DNA of 56,815 bases from Oscillospiraceae bacterium (GCA_015065975.1 SVPG01000012.1:1-56815), one strand, 5' to 3'; counted from the stretch's first letter, positions 27,567 through 35,973 are shown. A program made the numbers and translations. The notes: generated from the letters alone by a model not told the origin.

Positions 27567-28517
27567 ATGAGAATAGAAGATTTTGCACAGAAGGTTTTTG
27601 ACAGCCACCCGACAAGATTCACACGTAAGGAAAAGAATGCTTTTTTTGAAAGCACAAAGGAATATCTCAAGGCCAACGGATATGAGGACAAGGATATTCA
27701 GGTAACAGAGCACAAGGATCTGGTAAAAAGCCGCAACCTCGTCGTCGGCAATCCTGCCGCACCCTATGTTTTCACCGCGCATTACGACACCCCGGGCAAG
27801 ACAGGCTGGCTTCTGGCTGCATCGAAGCTTTTTGGTCAGACGGGCGCAAATATCATTTTTATGCTGCTGGTTGTATTGCTTGGCTGCGCGGCGGGTTTTC
27901 TGTCCTACGGTGTGCTTGGCGAGCGTCTTCCCGGGATAGATCCGTATATGGTGAATGTAGCGGTATGGACTGTGTTTTTTGCGGTTATGATAATCACAAT
28001 GTTCGTAAAGAACAAAAACAACCGCAACGACAACACGAGCGGCGTTCTGGGCGTGCTTTATCTCGCAGCTCTTGCACAGAAGGATCCCGAACTCAGAGAC
28101 AAATGCTGTTTTGTCCTCTTTGACAACGAGGAGTGGGGTCTTTTGGGATCGCAGGGTTACGCAAAGTGGCTCAAAAAGAACAAGATTAACGCAGACGACA
28201 GCCGCGTCATCAACCTCGACTGCATCGGCTGCGGCGACATTCTTCTTGCCGCAAAGACTGCGGGCAAGAGCACGGTTTGTTCCGAGGTTGCCGCACTCGC
28301 GAGAGAGAATGGCATAAAGACCGTCGAGAAGACCAGCTCCATGATTTTTATGAGCGACCACGCAAATTTCAAGAATTCCGTTATGCTCAGCTATGTTGAC
28401 CGCTCGGTTTTCGGTCCGCTGTACATTCCCAATATACACACCTCCAAGGATATCGAATGCGATATGGAAAAGGTAAAGAATCTCAGCGAGATGCTGTGCA
28501 CTATCGCAGCAAAGTAA
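27567..28517 (+). CDS. M28-type metallopeptidase with inserted membrane segments
   Basis: A 316-residue zinc aminopeptidase-like protein. All five metal ligands of family M28 seem present: His72 in TAHYDTPG, Asp155 in RNDNTSG, Glu188/189 in FDNEEWG (the first of the pair catalytic), Asp218 in NLDCIG and His291 in NIHTSKD. Between the first and second ligand (about 92-115 and 127-147) sit two hydrophobic segments long enough to cross the membrane, an unusual insertion. Topology therefore places both parts of the active site on the same, probably cytoplasmic, side. Last gene of the XRE operon; starts after GGGAG. Confidence 0.88.
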   Translation: MRIEDFAQKVFDSHPTRFTRKEKNAFFESTKEYLKANGYEDKDIQVTEHKDLVKSRNLVVGNPAAPYVFTAHYDTPGKTGWLLAASKLFGQTGANIIFMLLVVLLGCAAGFLSYGVLGERLPGIDPYMVNVAVWTVFFAVMIITMFVKNKNNRNDNTSGVLGVLYLAALAQKDPELRDKCCFVLFDNEEWGLLGSQGYAKWLKKNKINADDSRVINLDCIGCGDILLAAKTAGKSTVCSEVAALARENGIKTVEKTSSMIFMSDHANFKNSVMLSYVDRSVFGPLYIPNIHTSKDIECDMEKVKNLSEMLCTIAAK

Positions 28518-28532
28518 GCTTCAAAAAAACAG

Positions 28533-28561
28533 TTGAAAGATGAGCGCAAAGGTGATATTAT
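28533..28561 (+). promoter_or_regulatory. Promoter of the 28602 gene
   Basis: TTGAAA (28533-28538), 17-bp spacer, TATTAT (28556-28561). Confidence 0.7.
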
Positions 28562-28601
28562 ATAAAGGATATGATAAAACTGAAAGGTTTGAAAAACTGA
28601 T

Positions 28602-29411
28602 ATGAAAAAATCCTTTGACGCTGCAAAAAACAGATTTCTCGGTCTTTTATCGGCAGACGGATATAAAATAGAATCGGAACACTGCGACGATACCGGCTGC
28701 TGGGCTGTTTATAAAAACGATAAGGACAAGCTCAAGCTGGAGCTCAATCCTTCCGAAAAAAGATTTTTCCTTTACAGAGGCGAGGCGGATACTCCCGACG
28801 ATCAGCTCGCTCAGGATCAGAGCTATCTCTTCGATCTTGACGGCGGCGACGGCGAGCGTCAGGCTGAGAGTGCGGCTTATGAATTTGCCGATACTATCGC
28901 TTCTCCCAGACCTGTTGCAAAGCAGAATTCCTATCAGAGACAGAAGAGGGACAAGACAACGGACGAGAGCTCTGCGGCCTTCTTCATCAACCGTATCCCG
29001 TCCATAATGCCCGAGTGCCGCGAGCCTCTGCTCAAGCACAAGGCTCATTACGAGGTTCTGCTTCCCAACTTCTTCTGTGAAGAGGTCGTAAAACCCGCAA
29101 TGCTCGAGATGCTCAGAAAGGGCGACGATCAGAAAAAGGCATCTGCATTCTTTGAACTGCTTTCCAATCAGTACAAGGGCGGCGACCTCAACGCAAAGAG
29201 CATTATAGTCCAGACCCTTCTCAACAGCATTACCGACGAGAGACAGATCGAGTATGCCGAGAGCAAGATGGACGAGGAGCTCAAAAAGGCATGGAAGGCA
29301 GGAAGAAAGTATATCGGCAAGGATATAAAGCCCGAAAAGAAGTCGGCTATGGAAAGACTTCAGCAGTATCAGGCTTCCACCCTCAACGACACACAGAGAA
29401 ACGGAAGATAA
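28602..29411 (+). CDS. Uncharacterised soluble protein
   Basis: A 269-residue protein of unknown family with no signal or membrane segment. The first 90 residues look like a small alpha/beta domain (KLKLELNPSEKRFFLYRGEA); an acidic, Gln/Lys-rich linker follows (about 95-130); the rest is helical and charged, ending with a basic tail (KPEKKSAMERLQQYQ). Motif AAFFINRIPSIMPECREPLLKHKAHYEVLLP is distinctive, but I do not recognise it. It has its own promoter and is followed by a thioredoxin gene 46 bp downstream, probably in the same transcript. Confidence 0.7.
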   Translation: MKKSFDAAKNRFLGLLSADGYKIESEHCDDTGCWAVYKNDKDKLKLELNPSEKRFFLYRGEADTPDDQLAQDQSYLFDLDGGDGERQAESAAYEFADTIASPRPVAKQNSYQRQKRDKTTDESSAAFFINRIPSIMPECREPLLKHKAHYEVLLPNFFCEEVVKPAMLEMLRKGDDQKKASAFFELLSNQYKGGDLNAKSIIVQTLLNSITDERQIEYAESKMDEELKKAWKAGRKYIGKDIKPEKKSAMERLQQYQASTLNDTQRNGR

Positions 29412-29457
29412 CCCTGTGAAAACGGGTTAAACTATTGCCGAGAAAGGATGATAGTTT

Positions 29458-29769
29458 ATGACAGTAAAGCTCAATCCCGAGAACTTTGCTCAGCTCAGTT
29501 CTCCCGGCTCACTCCCGCTTGTAATCAAGTTTTTTGCAACGTGGTGCGGTCCGTGCAAAATGTTTGCACCGATCTATGAAAGCACCGCTCCGCTCGCAGA
29601 GGGCAAGGCTGTTTTTGCCGAGGCTGATATAGACCGGTTTCCCGAACTTGCAGAAAAATTCGGCGTCATGAGCGTGCCGACGGTCGTGCTTGTCAGAGAC
29701 GGCGAGCCGATAAAAAAGCAGGTCGGAATGATGAGCGCAAATCAGCTTCTTGCTTTCATCGGGGAATAA
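29458..29769 (+). CDS. Thioredoxin
   Basis: A 103-residue thioredoxin with the active site WCGPCK (Cys pair) in VIKFFATWCGPCKMFAPIYE and the cis-Pro loop SVPTVVLVRDGEP. It reduces disulfides in cytoplasmic proteins. Size and motifs are fully typical of TrxA-type proteins, though Gly-poor elsewhere; a thioredoxin reductase is not in the window. A hairpin terminator follows. Confidence 0.95.
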   Translation: MTVKLNPENFAQLSSPGSLPLVIKFFATWCGPCKMFAPIYESTAPLAEGKAVFAEADIDRFPELAEKFGVMSVPTVVLVRDGEPIKKQVGMMSANQLLAFIGE

Positions 29770-29789
29770 CAGAAAATTCAAATTTATAA

Positions 29790-29822
29790 AGAGATCGGAC
29801 GAAAATCCGGTCTCTTTTTTTG
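29790..29822 (+). terminator. Terminator after the thioredoxin gene
   Basis: A 10-bp stem with one G-U pair (29790-29799 with 29806-29815) and a run of T. Confidence 0.85.
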
Positions 29823-29903
29823 ACAGTGAAATTGCAGAAATTGTCGGTAATCATATTATTGTGAATAAGATGAGAATTTTGCGTGAATTAGCCGAAAAAC
29901 GGA

Positions 29904-29932
29904 TTGACAGGGAACAATTTGCAATTTATTAT
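29904..29932 (+). promoter_or_regulatory. Promoter of the polysaccharide deacetylase gene
   Basis: TTGACA (29904-29909), 17-bp spacer, TATTAT (29927-29932). Confidence 0.75.
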
Positions 29933-30008
29933 ATAATCAATGTGAGAGAAATGTGTCGAAAGCTGTCGGACCGTTTTTCCCGCAAGGCAAAAAGAGAGGG
30001 AAGTACAA

Positions 30009-31850
30009 ATGAAAACAGCAAAAATTATTGCATCTCTGATGCTTGCGATATGTATAATAGCCGTGCCGTCGGTGGTTTCAAAAAACGTTGCGGCGATAAA
30101 TGCGTCACAGGTCTCGTCGGAAAATAAGCTTACGGCGAAGGTCGAGGCGGGGGCTTATGCCGCTCCGACGAAAACAGCCGCAAAATCCGCGACGATGACC
30201 GCAGGTGAAAGCTACGAATATATCTCGGTCTATACGGGCGGAGACGGCGTAAAGTGGTATCTTGTAACGGTCGGAAACGCCCGCGGCTGGGTCTGCTCCT
30301 CCGATGTTACCGTGAAGGGTGCGGCGGCAAGCGACAAGATGCTGACGGCGAAGAGCGCCGCAGGCGTTTACGCAAGTCCGACAAAATCCTCCGCAAAGTC
30401 CGCGTCGATGGTTTCGGGCGAGAGCTATGAATACACCTCGGTCTACACAGGCGGTGACGGTGTCAAATGGTATCTTGTTGCCGTGCCCGGAGCGAGAGGC
30501 TGGGTTTGCCAGTCTGATGTAACCGTCAGAGCATCATCGTCGGCTGAGACAACAAAGACAACCGCAAAGCCCACAGCAAAACCGACAACCACCGCGACGA
30601 CAAAGCCTGCCGTTTCGGCGACAAAGAGCACGCTGACAGCAAAGAGCGCCGCAGGTGTATACGCAGGTCCGACGAAATCCGCGGCAAAGGCTGCGAGCAT
30701 GACAGCAGGGCAGTCATATGAATACACCTCAGTCTATACAGGCGGCGACGGCGTAAAGTGGTATCTTGTCACGGTCGGAAACGCCCGCGGCTGGGTCTGT
30801 GCGTCTGACATCATAACCGAGCAGGAAAGCACACTTATCGCAAGAAGCGCAGAAGGTGTATACGCGAGCCCGACAAAGACTGCGGCAAAGATCACATCGA
30901 TGAGCGCAGGTGCGTCCTATAAGTATACTTCCGATTATGTCGGCGGCGACAAGGTCAGATGGTATCTTGTGTCTGTCGGCGGCAAGAGGGGCTGGGTCTG
31001 TTCGACAGATGTCATAACCTACGACGAAAGCGTGTTTACGGCAAAGAGTGCGGCGGCAGTATATGCAAGCCCGACAAAATCTGCGGCGTCGGTTGCGACT
31101 ATGACATCGGGCGCGGAATATCACTACTCCTCCTTCTATGTCGGCGGCGACAAGGTCAAATGGTATCTTGCTGAGGTCGGCGGAAAGAAGGGCTGGGTCT
31201 GCTCCTCCGACGTCAAGGCAAAGGGCGAGGTGTTCAGCGGCAAAGCGGCATATCTTACCTTTGACGACGGTCCTTCCGCAAATACGGCGAAAATACTTGA
31301 CATTCTCGATCAGTACGGGGTCAAGGCGACCTTCTTTGTAATCTACCGTTCAGGATACGAGAATACTTACAAGCAGATCGTTTCGAGAGGTCACACCCTC
31401 GCACTTCACAGCTACAGCCACAATTACGACACGATCTACAAGAGCGAATCGGCATTCTATACCGATCTTGCGAAGCTGGAGTCATACCTTAAATCCACAA
31501 CAGGCGAGAGCCCGAAGATACTCAGATTCCCCGGCGGCTCGAACAATACGGTCAGCAGACGCGGTGTTATGCCTGCGCTCAGAAGCTCGGTCAAGAGCCG
31601 CGGATATCTCTATTACGACTGGAACGTTGACAGCCGCGATGCTTCCGAATACCGCGCATCGGAATCCAAGATAATAAGCTCTGTCAGAAACGGTCTCGGC
31701 TCAAAATCGCAGGCGGTCATTCTCATGCATGACGCACCTGCAAAGACCACAACGGTCGATGCACTTCCCGAAATCATAACCCTGCTCAAACAGAAGGGAT
31801 ATACGATCCTCCCGATAACCGAATCCACACCCGAAGTGCATTTCAAATAA
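30009..31850 (+). CDS. Exported polysaccharide deacetylase with five SH3 repeats
   Basis: A 613-residue secreted enzyme. It has a signal peptide (about residues 1-30), five SH3-like repeats of about 65 residues (about 41-105, 111-175, 208-272, 275-338, 342-405), each ending in RGWVCSSDV or close variants, a Thr/Lys/Pro linker between repeats 2 and 3, and a C-terminal NodB domain (about 412-610). The domain has TFDDG (metal Asp), HSYSHN (metal His pair), RFPGG, a Trp-containing WNVDSRDA loop and LMHDAP. It should remove acetyl groups from N-acetylglucosamine or muramic acid in the wall, and the SH3 repeats should bind the wall. An intact signal with no anchor suggests secretion. Confidence 0.94.
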   Translation: MKTAKIIASLMLAICIIAVPSVVSKNVAAINASQVSSENKLTAKVEAGAYAAPTKTAAKSATMTAGESYEYISVYTGGDGVKWYLVTVGNARGWVCSSDVTVKGAAASDKMLTAKSAAGVYASPTKSSAKSASMVSGESYEYTSVYTGGDGVKWYLVAVPGARGWVCQSDVTVRASSSAETTKTTAKPTAKPTTTATTKPAVSATKSTLTAKSAAGVYAGPTKSAAKAASMTAGQSYEYTSVYTGGDGVKWYLVTVGNARGWVCASDIITEQESTLIARSAEGVYASPTKTAAKITSMSAGASYKYTSDYVGGDKVRWYLVSVGGKRGWVCSTDVITYDESVFTAKSAAAVYASPTKSAASVATMTSGAEYHYSSFYVGGDKVKWYLAEVGGKKGWVCSSDVKAKGEVFSGKAAYLTFDDGPSANTAKILDILDQYGVKATFFVIYRSGYENTYKQIVSRGHTLALHSYSHNYDTIYKSESAFYTDLAKLESYLKSTTGESPKILRFPGGSNNTVSRRGVMPALRSSVKSRGYLYYDWNVDSRDASEYRASESKIISSVRNGLGSKSQAVILMHDAPAKTTTVDALPEIITLLKQKGYTILPITESTPEVHFK

Positions 31851-31854
31851 AGAA

Positions 31855-31895
31855 AAAAGAGCAGCTGATTTATATAAATCGGCTGCTCTTTTTTG
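31855..31895 (+). terminator. Terminator after the deacetylase gene
   Basis: A long inverted repeat AAGAGCAGCTGATTTA with its near-complement GCTGCTCTT and a T-run ending at about 31894. Confidence 0.85.
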
Positions 31896-31920
31896 AGAAA
31901 AGTTAAATTATGCAAATTGC

Positions 31921-31948
31921 TTGAAATCGCCGCGGCAGAGTATATAAT
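31921..31948 (+). promoter_or_regulatory. Promoter of the cyclase-family gene
   Basis: TTGAAA (31921-31926), 16-bp spacer, TATAAT (31943-31948). Confidence 0.75.
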
Positions 31949-31974
31949 CAAAATATAAGGAAGGAGATAATAAT

Positions 31975-32568
31975 ATGAAGATTTATGATATATCTCAGCC
32001 GGTTTTTGAGTGCGTTGTCTTTCCGGGCGACCCTGCACCCGAGAAGCAGGTTGTTATGAAGGTATCCGAAGGTGATGTATGCAATCTAAGCACATTTTCC
32101 ATGTGCTCGCACAACGGAACTCACGTCGATTCGCCCTATCATTTTTTGGATGATGGAAAACGGCTCGAAGATATGCCGATCGATACATGGGTGGGATACG
32201 CTTATGTAACGGGTTTTGAGGGTGATATTACGGCCTGCGATGCCGAAGAGATAATGGAAAAAGCGGCAGCGGCAAGCTGCGAAGCCGCAAAGAGAATTTT
32301 AATCAGAGGAAAAGCTGTTGTGACTGCCGAGGCGGCAGAGGTGTTTGCACGTGCGCAGGTAAAACTCGTCGGCAACGAGTCACAGACCGTAGGTCCCGAG
32401 AATGCACCCGCTCAGGTGCACAGAATCCTGCTCGGAGCGAATGTCGGTCTGCTTGAAGGAATCAGACTGGGTGACGTGCCCGACGGCGTGTATATGCTCA
32501 ACGCAGCGCCGATAAATCTCGGCGCGTCCGACGGCGCACCCTGCCGCGCGATACTTATGGAGATGTAA
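31975..32568 (+). CDS. Cyclase family protein (kynurenine formamidase-like hydrolase)
   Basis: A 197-residue metal-dependent hydrolase. It starts IYDISQPV and has the family metal motif HNGTHVDSPYHF (HxGTHxDxPxH) and late motifs LLEGIRLGDVPDGVYMLNAAPINLGASDGAPCRAIL, where a final metal or catalytic residue sits. Relatives open N-formylkynurenine or hydrolyse cyclic substrates, but in gut Clostridia the substrate is usually not known, and no tryptophan-catabolic neighbour is present. A GGAAGGAG site precedes the ATG, with its own promoter and terminator, so it is monocistronic. Confidence 0.9.
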   Translation: MKIYDISQPVFECVVFPGDPAPEKQVVMKVSEGDVCNLSTFSMCSHNGTHVDSPYHFLDDGKRLEDMPIDTWVGYAYVTGFEGDITACDAEEIMEKAAAASCEAAKRILIRGKAVVTAEAAEVFARAQVKLVGNESQTVGPENAPAQVHRILLGANVGLLEGIRLGDVPDGVYMLNAAPINLGASDGAPCRAILMEM

Positions 32569-32579
32569 CAGAGAAAAAG

Positions 32580-32608
32580 AGAGAACCAAAAGGTTCTCTT
32601 TTTTTTGT
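32580..32608 (+). terminator. Terminator after the cyclase-family gene
   Basis: An 8-bp stem AGAGAACC/GGTTCTCT (32580-32587 with 32592-32599), AAAA loop, eight or more T. Confidence 0.92.
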
Positions 32609-32633
32609 TGGAGCGGCATATTGTGCTTTTTCT

Positions 32634-32996
32634 TCAAGCTATCCTCTGATCCATATTGAAAACGACCCTCCACGCCCCATCCGAAAAATGCCATGTGGTC
32701 GTGATGTGAAATGTGCCCTCGAGGTCTTTGTTTTGCTCGTTTTCGACCTCCATTTTAAGGACATAGTGAACCTGAAAAGAGCGTTCATCTTCGTGCACCG
32801 TTTCAAAATTGTCTATGGTGTACGATTTGCAGTCAAACGATCGGATGATATCCGCATACTCTTTTCCCGAACATCTGAATCCGCCGCAAACCATAACTGC
32901 AGTCGGCGAAACGATTTTCAGGAATTCTTCGGAATCTCTGTTACGGGCGGCGTTCCACATACTGTTTTCGAGCTTCAATGCTTCTGTAAGATCCAT
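32634..32996 (-). CDS. NTF2-like protein (SnoaL/DUF4440 type)
   Basis: A 120-residue cystatin-like cone-fold protein: LTEALKLENSMWNAARNRDSEEFLKIVSP at the start, the central YADIIRSFDCKSYTIDNFE, and the final strands TTTWHFSDGAWRVVFNMDQ. Such folds serve as ligand-binding pockets, isomerases or immunity-like modules; nothing here decides. The ATG at 32996 follows GGGGGGA; an upstream in-frame start 18 codons earlier is not supported. Confidence 0.85.
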   Translation of the reverse strand: MDLTEALKLENSMWNAARNRDSEEFLKIVSPTAVMVCGGFRCSGKEYADIIRSFDCKSYTIDNFETVHEDERSFQVHYVLKMEVENEQNKDLEGTFHITTTWHFSDGAWRVVFNMDQRIA

Positions 32997-33021
32997 GATA
33001 ATCCCCCCTTGCGATAAATCT

Positions 33022-33050
33022 CTTATACCATAAAACCGCCGGGATTTCAA
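33022..33050 (-). promoter_or_regulatory. Promoter of the NTF2-like gene
   Basis: Minus strand TTGAAA (33045-33050), 17-bp spacer, TATAAG (33022-33027). Confidence 0.75.
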
Positions 33051-33092
33051 CCGAGCGCAGCTTTTTGGCTGAGGATTTTCCTCGATATAGGG

Positions 33093-33121
33093 TTGTAACC
33101 CGTCCTGCTTTGGTGTAAAAT
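33093..33121 (+). promoter_or_regulatory. Promoter of the second alpha/beta hydrolase gene
   Basis: TTGTAA (33093-33098), 17-bp spacer, TAAAAT (33116-33121). Confidence 0.7.
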
Positions 33122-33139
33122 GTCCGAGGAGATGATTTT

Positions 33140-34096
33140 ATGGAAATTTTATGGATCGCACTCTGTATAGCGGTCTTTATTGCAGCGGCGGTTTTGGTGA
33201 TTTCGTATATCTGTTTTCGCATGGCGTTTTATGTTCCCGACCGCGACAGCGAAGACTGCGAAGAGGTGAGCACCCCCAAAGGCGAGATTTATGACCCGTA
33301 CAGAGAGCGCATGGAAAAGTGGACAAAAGAAACACGGGCGATGCCTCAGGAAGAGTTTTCGATAACCTCGTTCGACGGGCTCACACTTTTCGGAAAGTAT
33401 TATGAATACAAAAAAGGCGCGCCCATTGAGCTTATGTTCCACGGATACAGAGGCAACCCCGAAAGCGATCTTTCGGGCGGCGTTCAGCGCTGCTTCAAGC
33501 TCGGGAGAAGCTCGTTTATCGTCGATCAGCGCTGTAGCCGAAAGAGCGGGGGAAATGTCATAACCTTCGGAATAAACGAGCACAGGGACTGCCTTTGCTG
33601 GATAGATTTCATGATAGAGCATTTCGGACCTGATGTTAAGATTATTCTGACGGGCATATCGATGGGTGCTTCCACAGTCCTTATGGCGGCGGGAAAGCCT
33701 CTGCCGAAAAACGTTATCGGCGTGCTTGCCGACTGCGGTTACAGCAGCCCGAAGGATATTATTAAAAAGGTAATCAGACAGATGGGACTGCCCGCATCTG
33801 TCGGATACTTCTTTGTAAAACTCGGTGCACGCATTTACGGTCACTTTGATCTTGAGGAGACCTCGCCCGAATCGGCGCTTAAAAACTGTACCGTGCCTGT
33901 TATATTTTTTCACGGTGAGGACGATGCTTTCGTGCCCTGTGATATGAGCAGGATAAATTATGAAGCCTGCAGCAGCAAAAAGAAGATAGTGACTGTCCCC
34001 GGGGCGGGGCACGGTCTTTCCTATCCTGTTGCGCCCGAGAAGTATCTCGGCTCGCTGAGAGAATTTTTCGGTGAAGAAGCCTCATATATGCAATAG
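33140..34096 (+). CDS. Membrane-anchored alpha/beta hydrolase, paralogue of 22746
   Basis: A 318-residue hydrolase with an N-terminal membrane segment (about residues 4-26). Its catalytic motifs mirror the copy at 22746-23675: HGYRGNPESD for the oxyanion hole, TGISMGAS with the Ser nucleophile, HGEDDAFVP with the Asp and GAGHGLSYP with the His. Corresponding stretches such as ITFGINEHRDCLCWIDF and CGYSSPKDIIKKV also match. The substrate is unknown; a lipid or peptide ester outside or at the inner membrane face is possible. It has its own promoter and stands alone, while its paralogue is paired with a macrodomain gene. Confidence 0.9.
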   Translation: MEILWIALCIAVFIAAAVLVISYICFRMAFYVPDRDSEDCEEVSTPKGEIYDPYRERMEKWTKETRAMPQEEFSITSFDGLTLFGKYYEYKKGAPIELMFHGYRGNPESDLSGGVQRCFKLGRSSFIVDQRCSRKSGGNVITFGINEHRDCLCWIDFMIEHFGPDVKIILTGISMGASTVLMAAGKPLPKNVIGVLADCGYSSPKDIIKKVIRQMGLPASVGYFFVKLGARIYGHFDLEETSPESALKNCTVPVIFFHGEDDAFVPCDMSRINYEACSSKKKIVTVPGAGHGLSYPVAPEKYLGSLREFFGEEASYMQ

Positions 34097-34105
34097 CAAA
34101 AAAGC

Positions 34106-34134
34106 TTGTATTTTCCCGCAAGGAGTAGTATAAT
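34106..34134 (+). promoter_or_regulatory. Promoter of the antiporter gene
   Basis: TTGTAT (34106-34111), 17-bp spacer, TATAAT (34129-34134). Confidence 0.75.
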
Positions 34135-34185
34135 ATCTTGCCGATGAAAAAGAGTAAATATTCAATTTGAAAGAAGGCGTATTTT

Positions 34186-35481
34186 ATGACTCAGACAGCG
34201 AGCATTTTTTTGAGTCTCTCCATAGCTTTGCTTTCCGGACTTCTCTTATCGAGACTTGCAAAGAAAGTTAAGCTCCCCGCAGTTACGGCATATCTTGTCG
34301 CAGGTGTCCTTATCGGACCGTTCGTTCTCGGCTCTCTTGATATCCCGGGAATCGGCATCACGGCAAGCCAGATCGAAGGATTTGGTCTGATTTCGGATAT
34401 GGCGCTTGGATTTATCGCTTTTGCCATGGGTAACGAGTTCCGTCTTGCCCAGCTTAAAAAGATCGGAAAACAGGCGACCGTTATCGGCGTTTTTCAGGCT
34501 CTGTTCACAACCGTCATTGTTGACGTGGTGCTGATTGCGCTGCATTTTGCCATGCCCGACAAGCTGTCGCTGCCTGCAGCCATTGTTCTTGCAGCCGTTG
34601 CAACAGCCACAGCTCCCGCTGCGACGCTGATGGTTGTCAAGCAGTACAAGGCAAAGGGACCGGTTACCGACGTTCTGCTTCCCGTCGTTGCTCTTGACGA
34701 TGCTGTCGGTCTTGTAGTGTTCGCGATTTCCTTCGGAGTTGCAAAATCCATCAGCACAGGCGCCGTTGACATTCTCTCGGTTATCCTGGAGCCGCTGCTT
34801 GAAGTTGTTCTTTCGCTCGGTCTCGGCTTTGTTATGGGACTGCTTTTCACTCTCTGCGAGAAGTATTTCCACTCCCGTTCAAAGAGAATGGCAGTGTCGG
34901 TTACTTTTGTTATGATGACCGTTGCCGTATCCTGTCTGAAGTTTGAGGTCGGCGGTATTCATATCGCGTTCTCGTCTTTGCTCGCCTGCATGATGCTCGG
35001 TACGGTGTTCTGCAATATGTGCGAGGTATCCGAGGAGCTGATGGACAGAGCGGACAGATGGACAACCCCGATTCTCATTCTCTTCTTTGTTATAAGCGGT
35101 GCAGAGCTTGAGCTTTCGGTATTTGCAGACTGGGCAGTTGTAGTTGTCGGTATTGTCTACATAATCGCACGTTCTGTCGGTAAATGCTTCGGCGCAAACA
35201 TCAGCGCAAAAATGACGAAGTGCGACCCGAATATCATAAAATATCTCGGAATTACCCTGCTGCCTCAGGCGGGTGTTGCGCTCGGCATGGCGATCAAGGC
35301 GATCGAGCTTGGTCCCGACGGAGCAATCGTTCGCAACATAACATTGTTTGCGGTTCTGATTTACGAAATTGTCGGTCCGTACCTCACAAAGATCGCGCTC
35401 ACAAAAGCAGGCGATATCAAGGAAGAAGGCCGCACAAACGCAAGAGAAGAACACCTTGCACAGAAAGTCCGCAATATGTAA
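34186..35481 (+). CDS. Cation:proton antiporter, CPA2 (Kef-type) family
   Basis: A 431-residue membrane protein with about 12 hydrophobic segments. It begins with a long helix, then KLPAVTAYLVAGVLIGPFVLG, the usual N-terminal signature, and the ion site ALDDAVGLVVFAISF with the paired Asp expected of electrogenic antiporters. Later segments include GAELELSVF and VALGMAIKAIELG. It exchanges sodium or potassium for protons across the cytoplasmic membrane; the C-terminal regulatory RCK domain of Kef proteins is missing. Starts after AGAAGG, alone, and ends in a bidirectional terminator. Confidence 0.93.
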   Translation: MTQTASIFLSLSIALLSGLLLSRLAKKVKLPAVTAYLVAGVLIGPFVLGSLDIPGIGITASQIEGFGLISDMALGFIAFAMGNEFRLAQLKKIGKQATVIGVFQALFTTVIVDVVLIALHFAMPDKLSLPAAIVLAAVATATAPAATLMVVKQYKAKGPVTDVLLPVVALDDAVGLVVFAISFGVAKSISTGAVDILSVILEPLLEVVLSLGLGFVMGLLFTLCEKYFHSRSKRMAVSVTFVMMTVAVSCLKFEVGGIHIAFSSLLACMMLGTVFCNMCEVSEELMDRADRWTTPILILFFVISGAELELSVFADWAVVVVGIVYIIARSVGKCFGANISAKMTKCDPNIIKYLGITLLPQAGVALGMAIKAIELGPDGAIVRNITLFAVLIYEIVGPYLTKIALTKAGDIKEEGRTNAREEHLAQKVRNM

Positions 35482-35499
35482 AACGAATCGAAATAAAAA

Positions 35500-35526
35500 A
35501 GAACCACCGCGAGGTGGTTCTTTTTG
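35500..35526. terminator. Bidirectional terminator
   Basis: A 9-bp stem (35500-35508 with 35513-35521) with a GCGA loop and T-runs and A-runs on both flanks. Confidence 0.92.
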
Positions 35527-35553
35527 CGTGTGATTGAAATGGACGTTCGGGGG

Positions 35554-35889
35554 TTATTGCTTTTTATTTATGAAGGCACTTGCTAGCATAGAACTGATTC
35601 CTATAATGAGATAACAGCCGCAATACAGCAGGAACGCAGGTTCGCCCAATTCAAAGAACAGCCATACGCCTGTCAGGAATAATCCTGCGGCGATGATGGG
35701 AAGTGCCCATAACTGTTTGATGTTCTTTCCTGCAAAGGCGCCGCACACCGCAGAAAACAGCGGATTGACAGCAAAGAACAATATAAAGCATATTGCCATT
35801 CCCGAACTGCCTGCAAATGTTACGATCAGCCAGGGAAGCCCCAACATTATTATCGTTGCAGACACAGTCCAGTAAATTAACTTTCTCAT
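35554..35889 (-). CDS. Small membrane protein of unknown function
   Basis: A 111-residue protein with four hydrophobic segments (about residues 4-27, 30-48, 55-75 and 79-103) and very short loops. A GTG nine bases upstream could start it, but GGAG is better placed for ATG 35889. I recognise no family. It is the last gene after the MerR regulator and another small membrane protein, so it may be that regulator's target. Base composition is more AT-rich than in most of the window. Confidence 0.7.
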   Translation of the reverse strand: MRKLIYWTVSATIIMLGLPWLIVTFAGSSGMAICFILFFAVNPLFSAVCGAFAGKNIKQLWALPIIAAGLFLTGVWLFFELGEPAFLLYCGCYLIIGISSMLASAFINKKQ

Positions 35890-35973
35890 AAAATCCACTC
35901 CCTTGTTGAAATAAAATTTTGCCCGATTACGGCTTGTCTGCGAAAATCTGACGGGCAGGCAGTGAGTGAGAAA

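Noticed and set aside
27468-28439. Minus-strand frame opposite the M28 peptidase
   Set aside because: Overlaps a gene with five metal ligands in order; no motif of its own.
29750-30127. Plus-strand frame of 125 codons between thioredoxin and deacetylase
   Set aside because: It runs through a terminator and a promoter and into the deacetylase signal peptide; it has no ribosome site.
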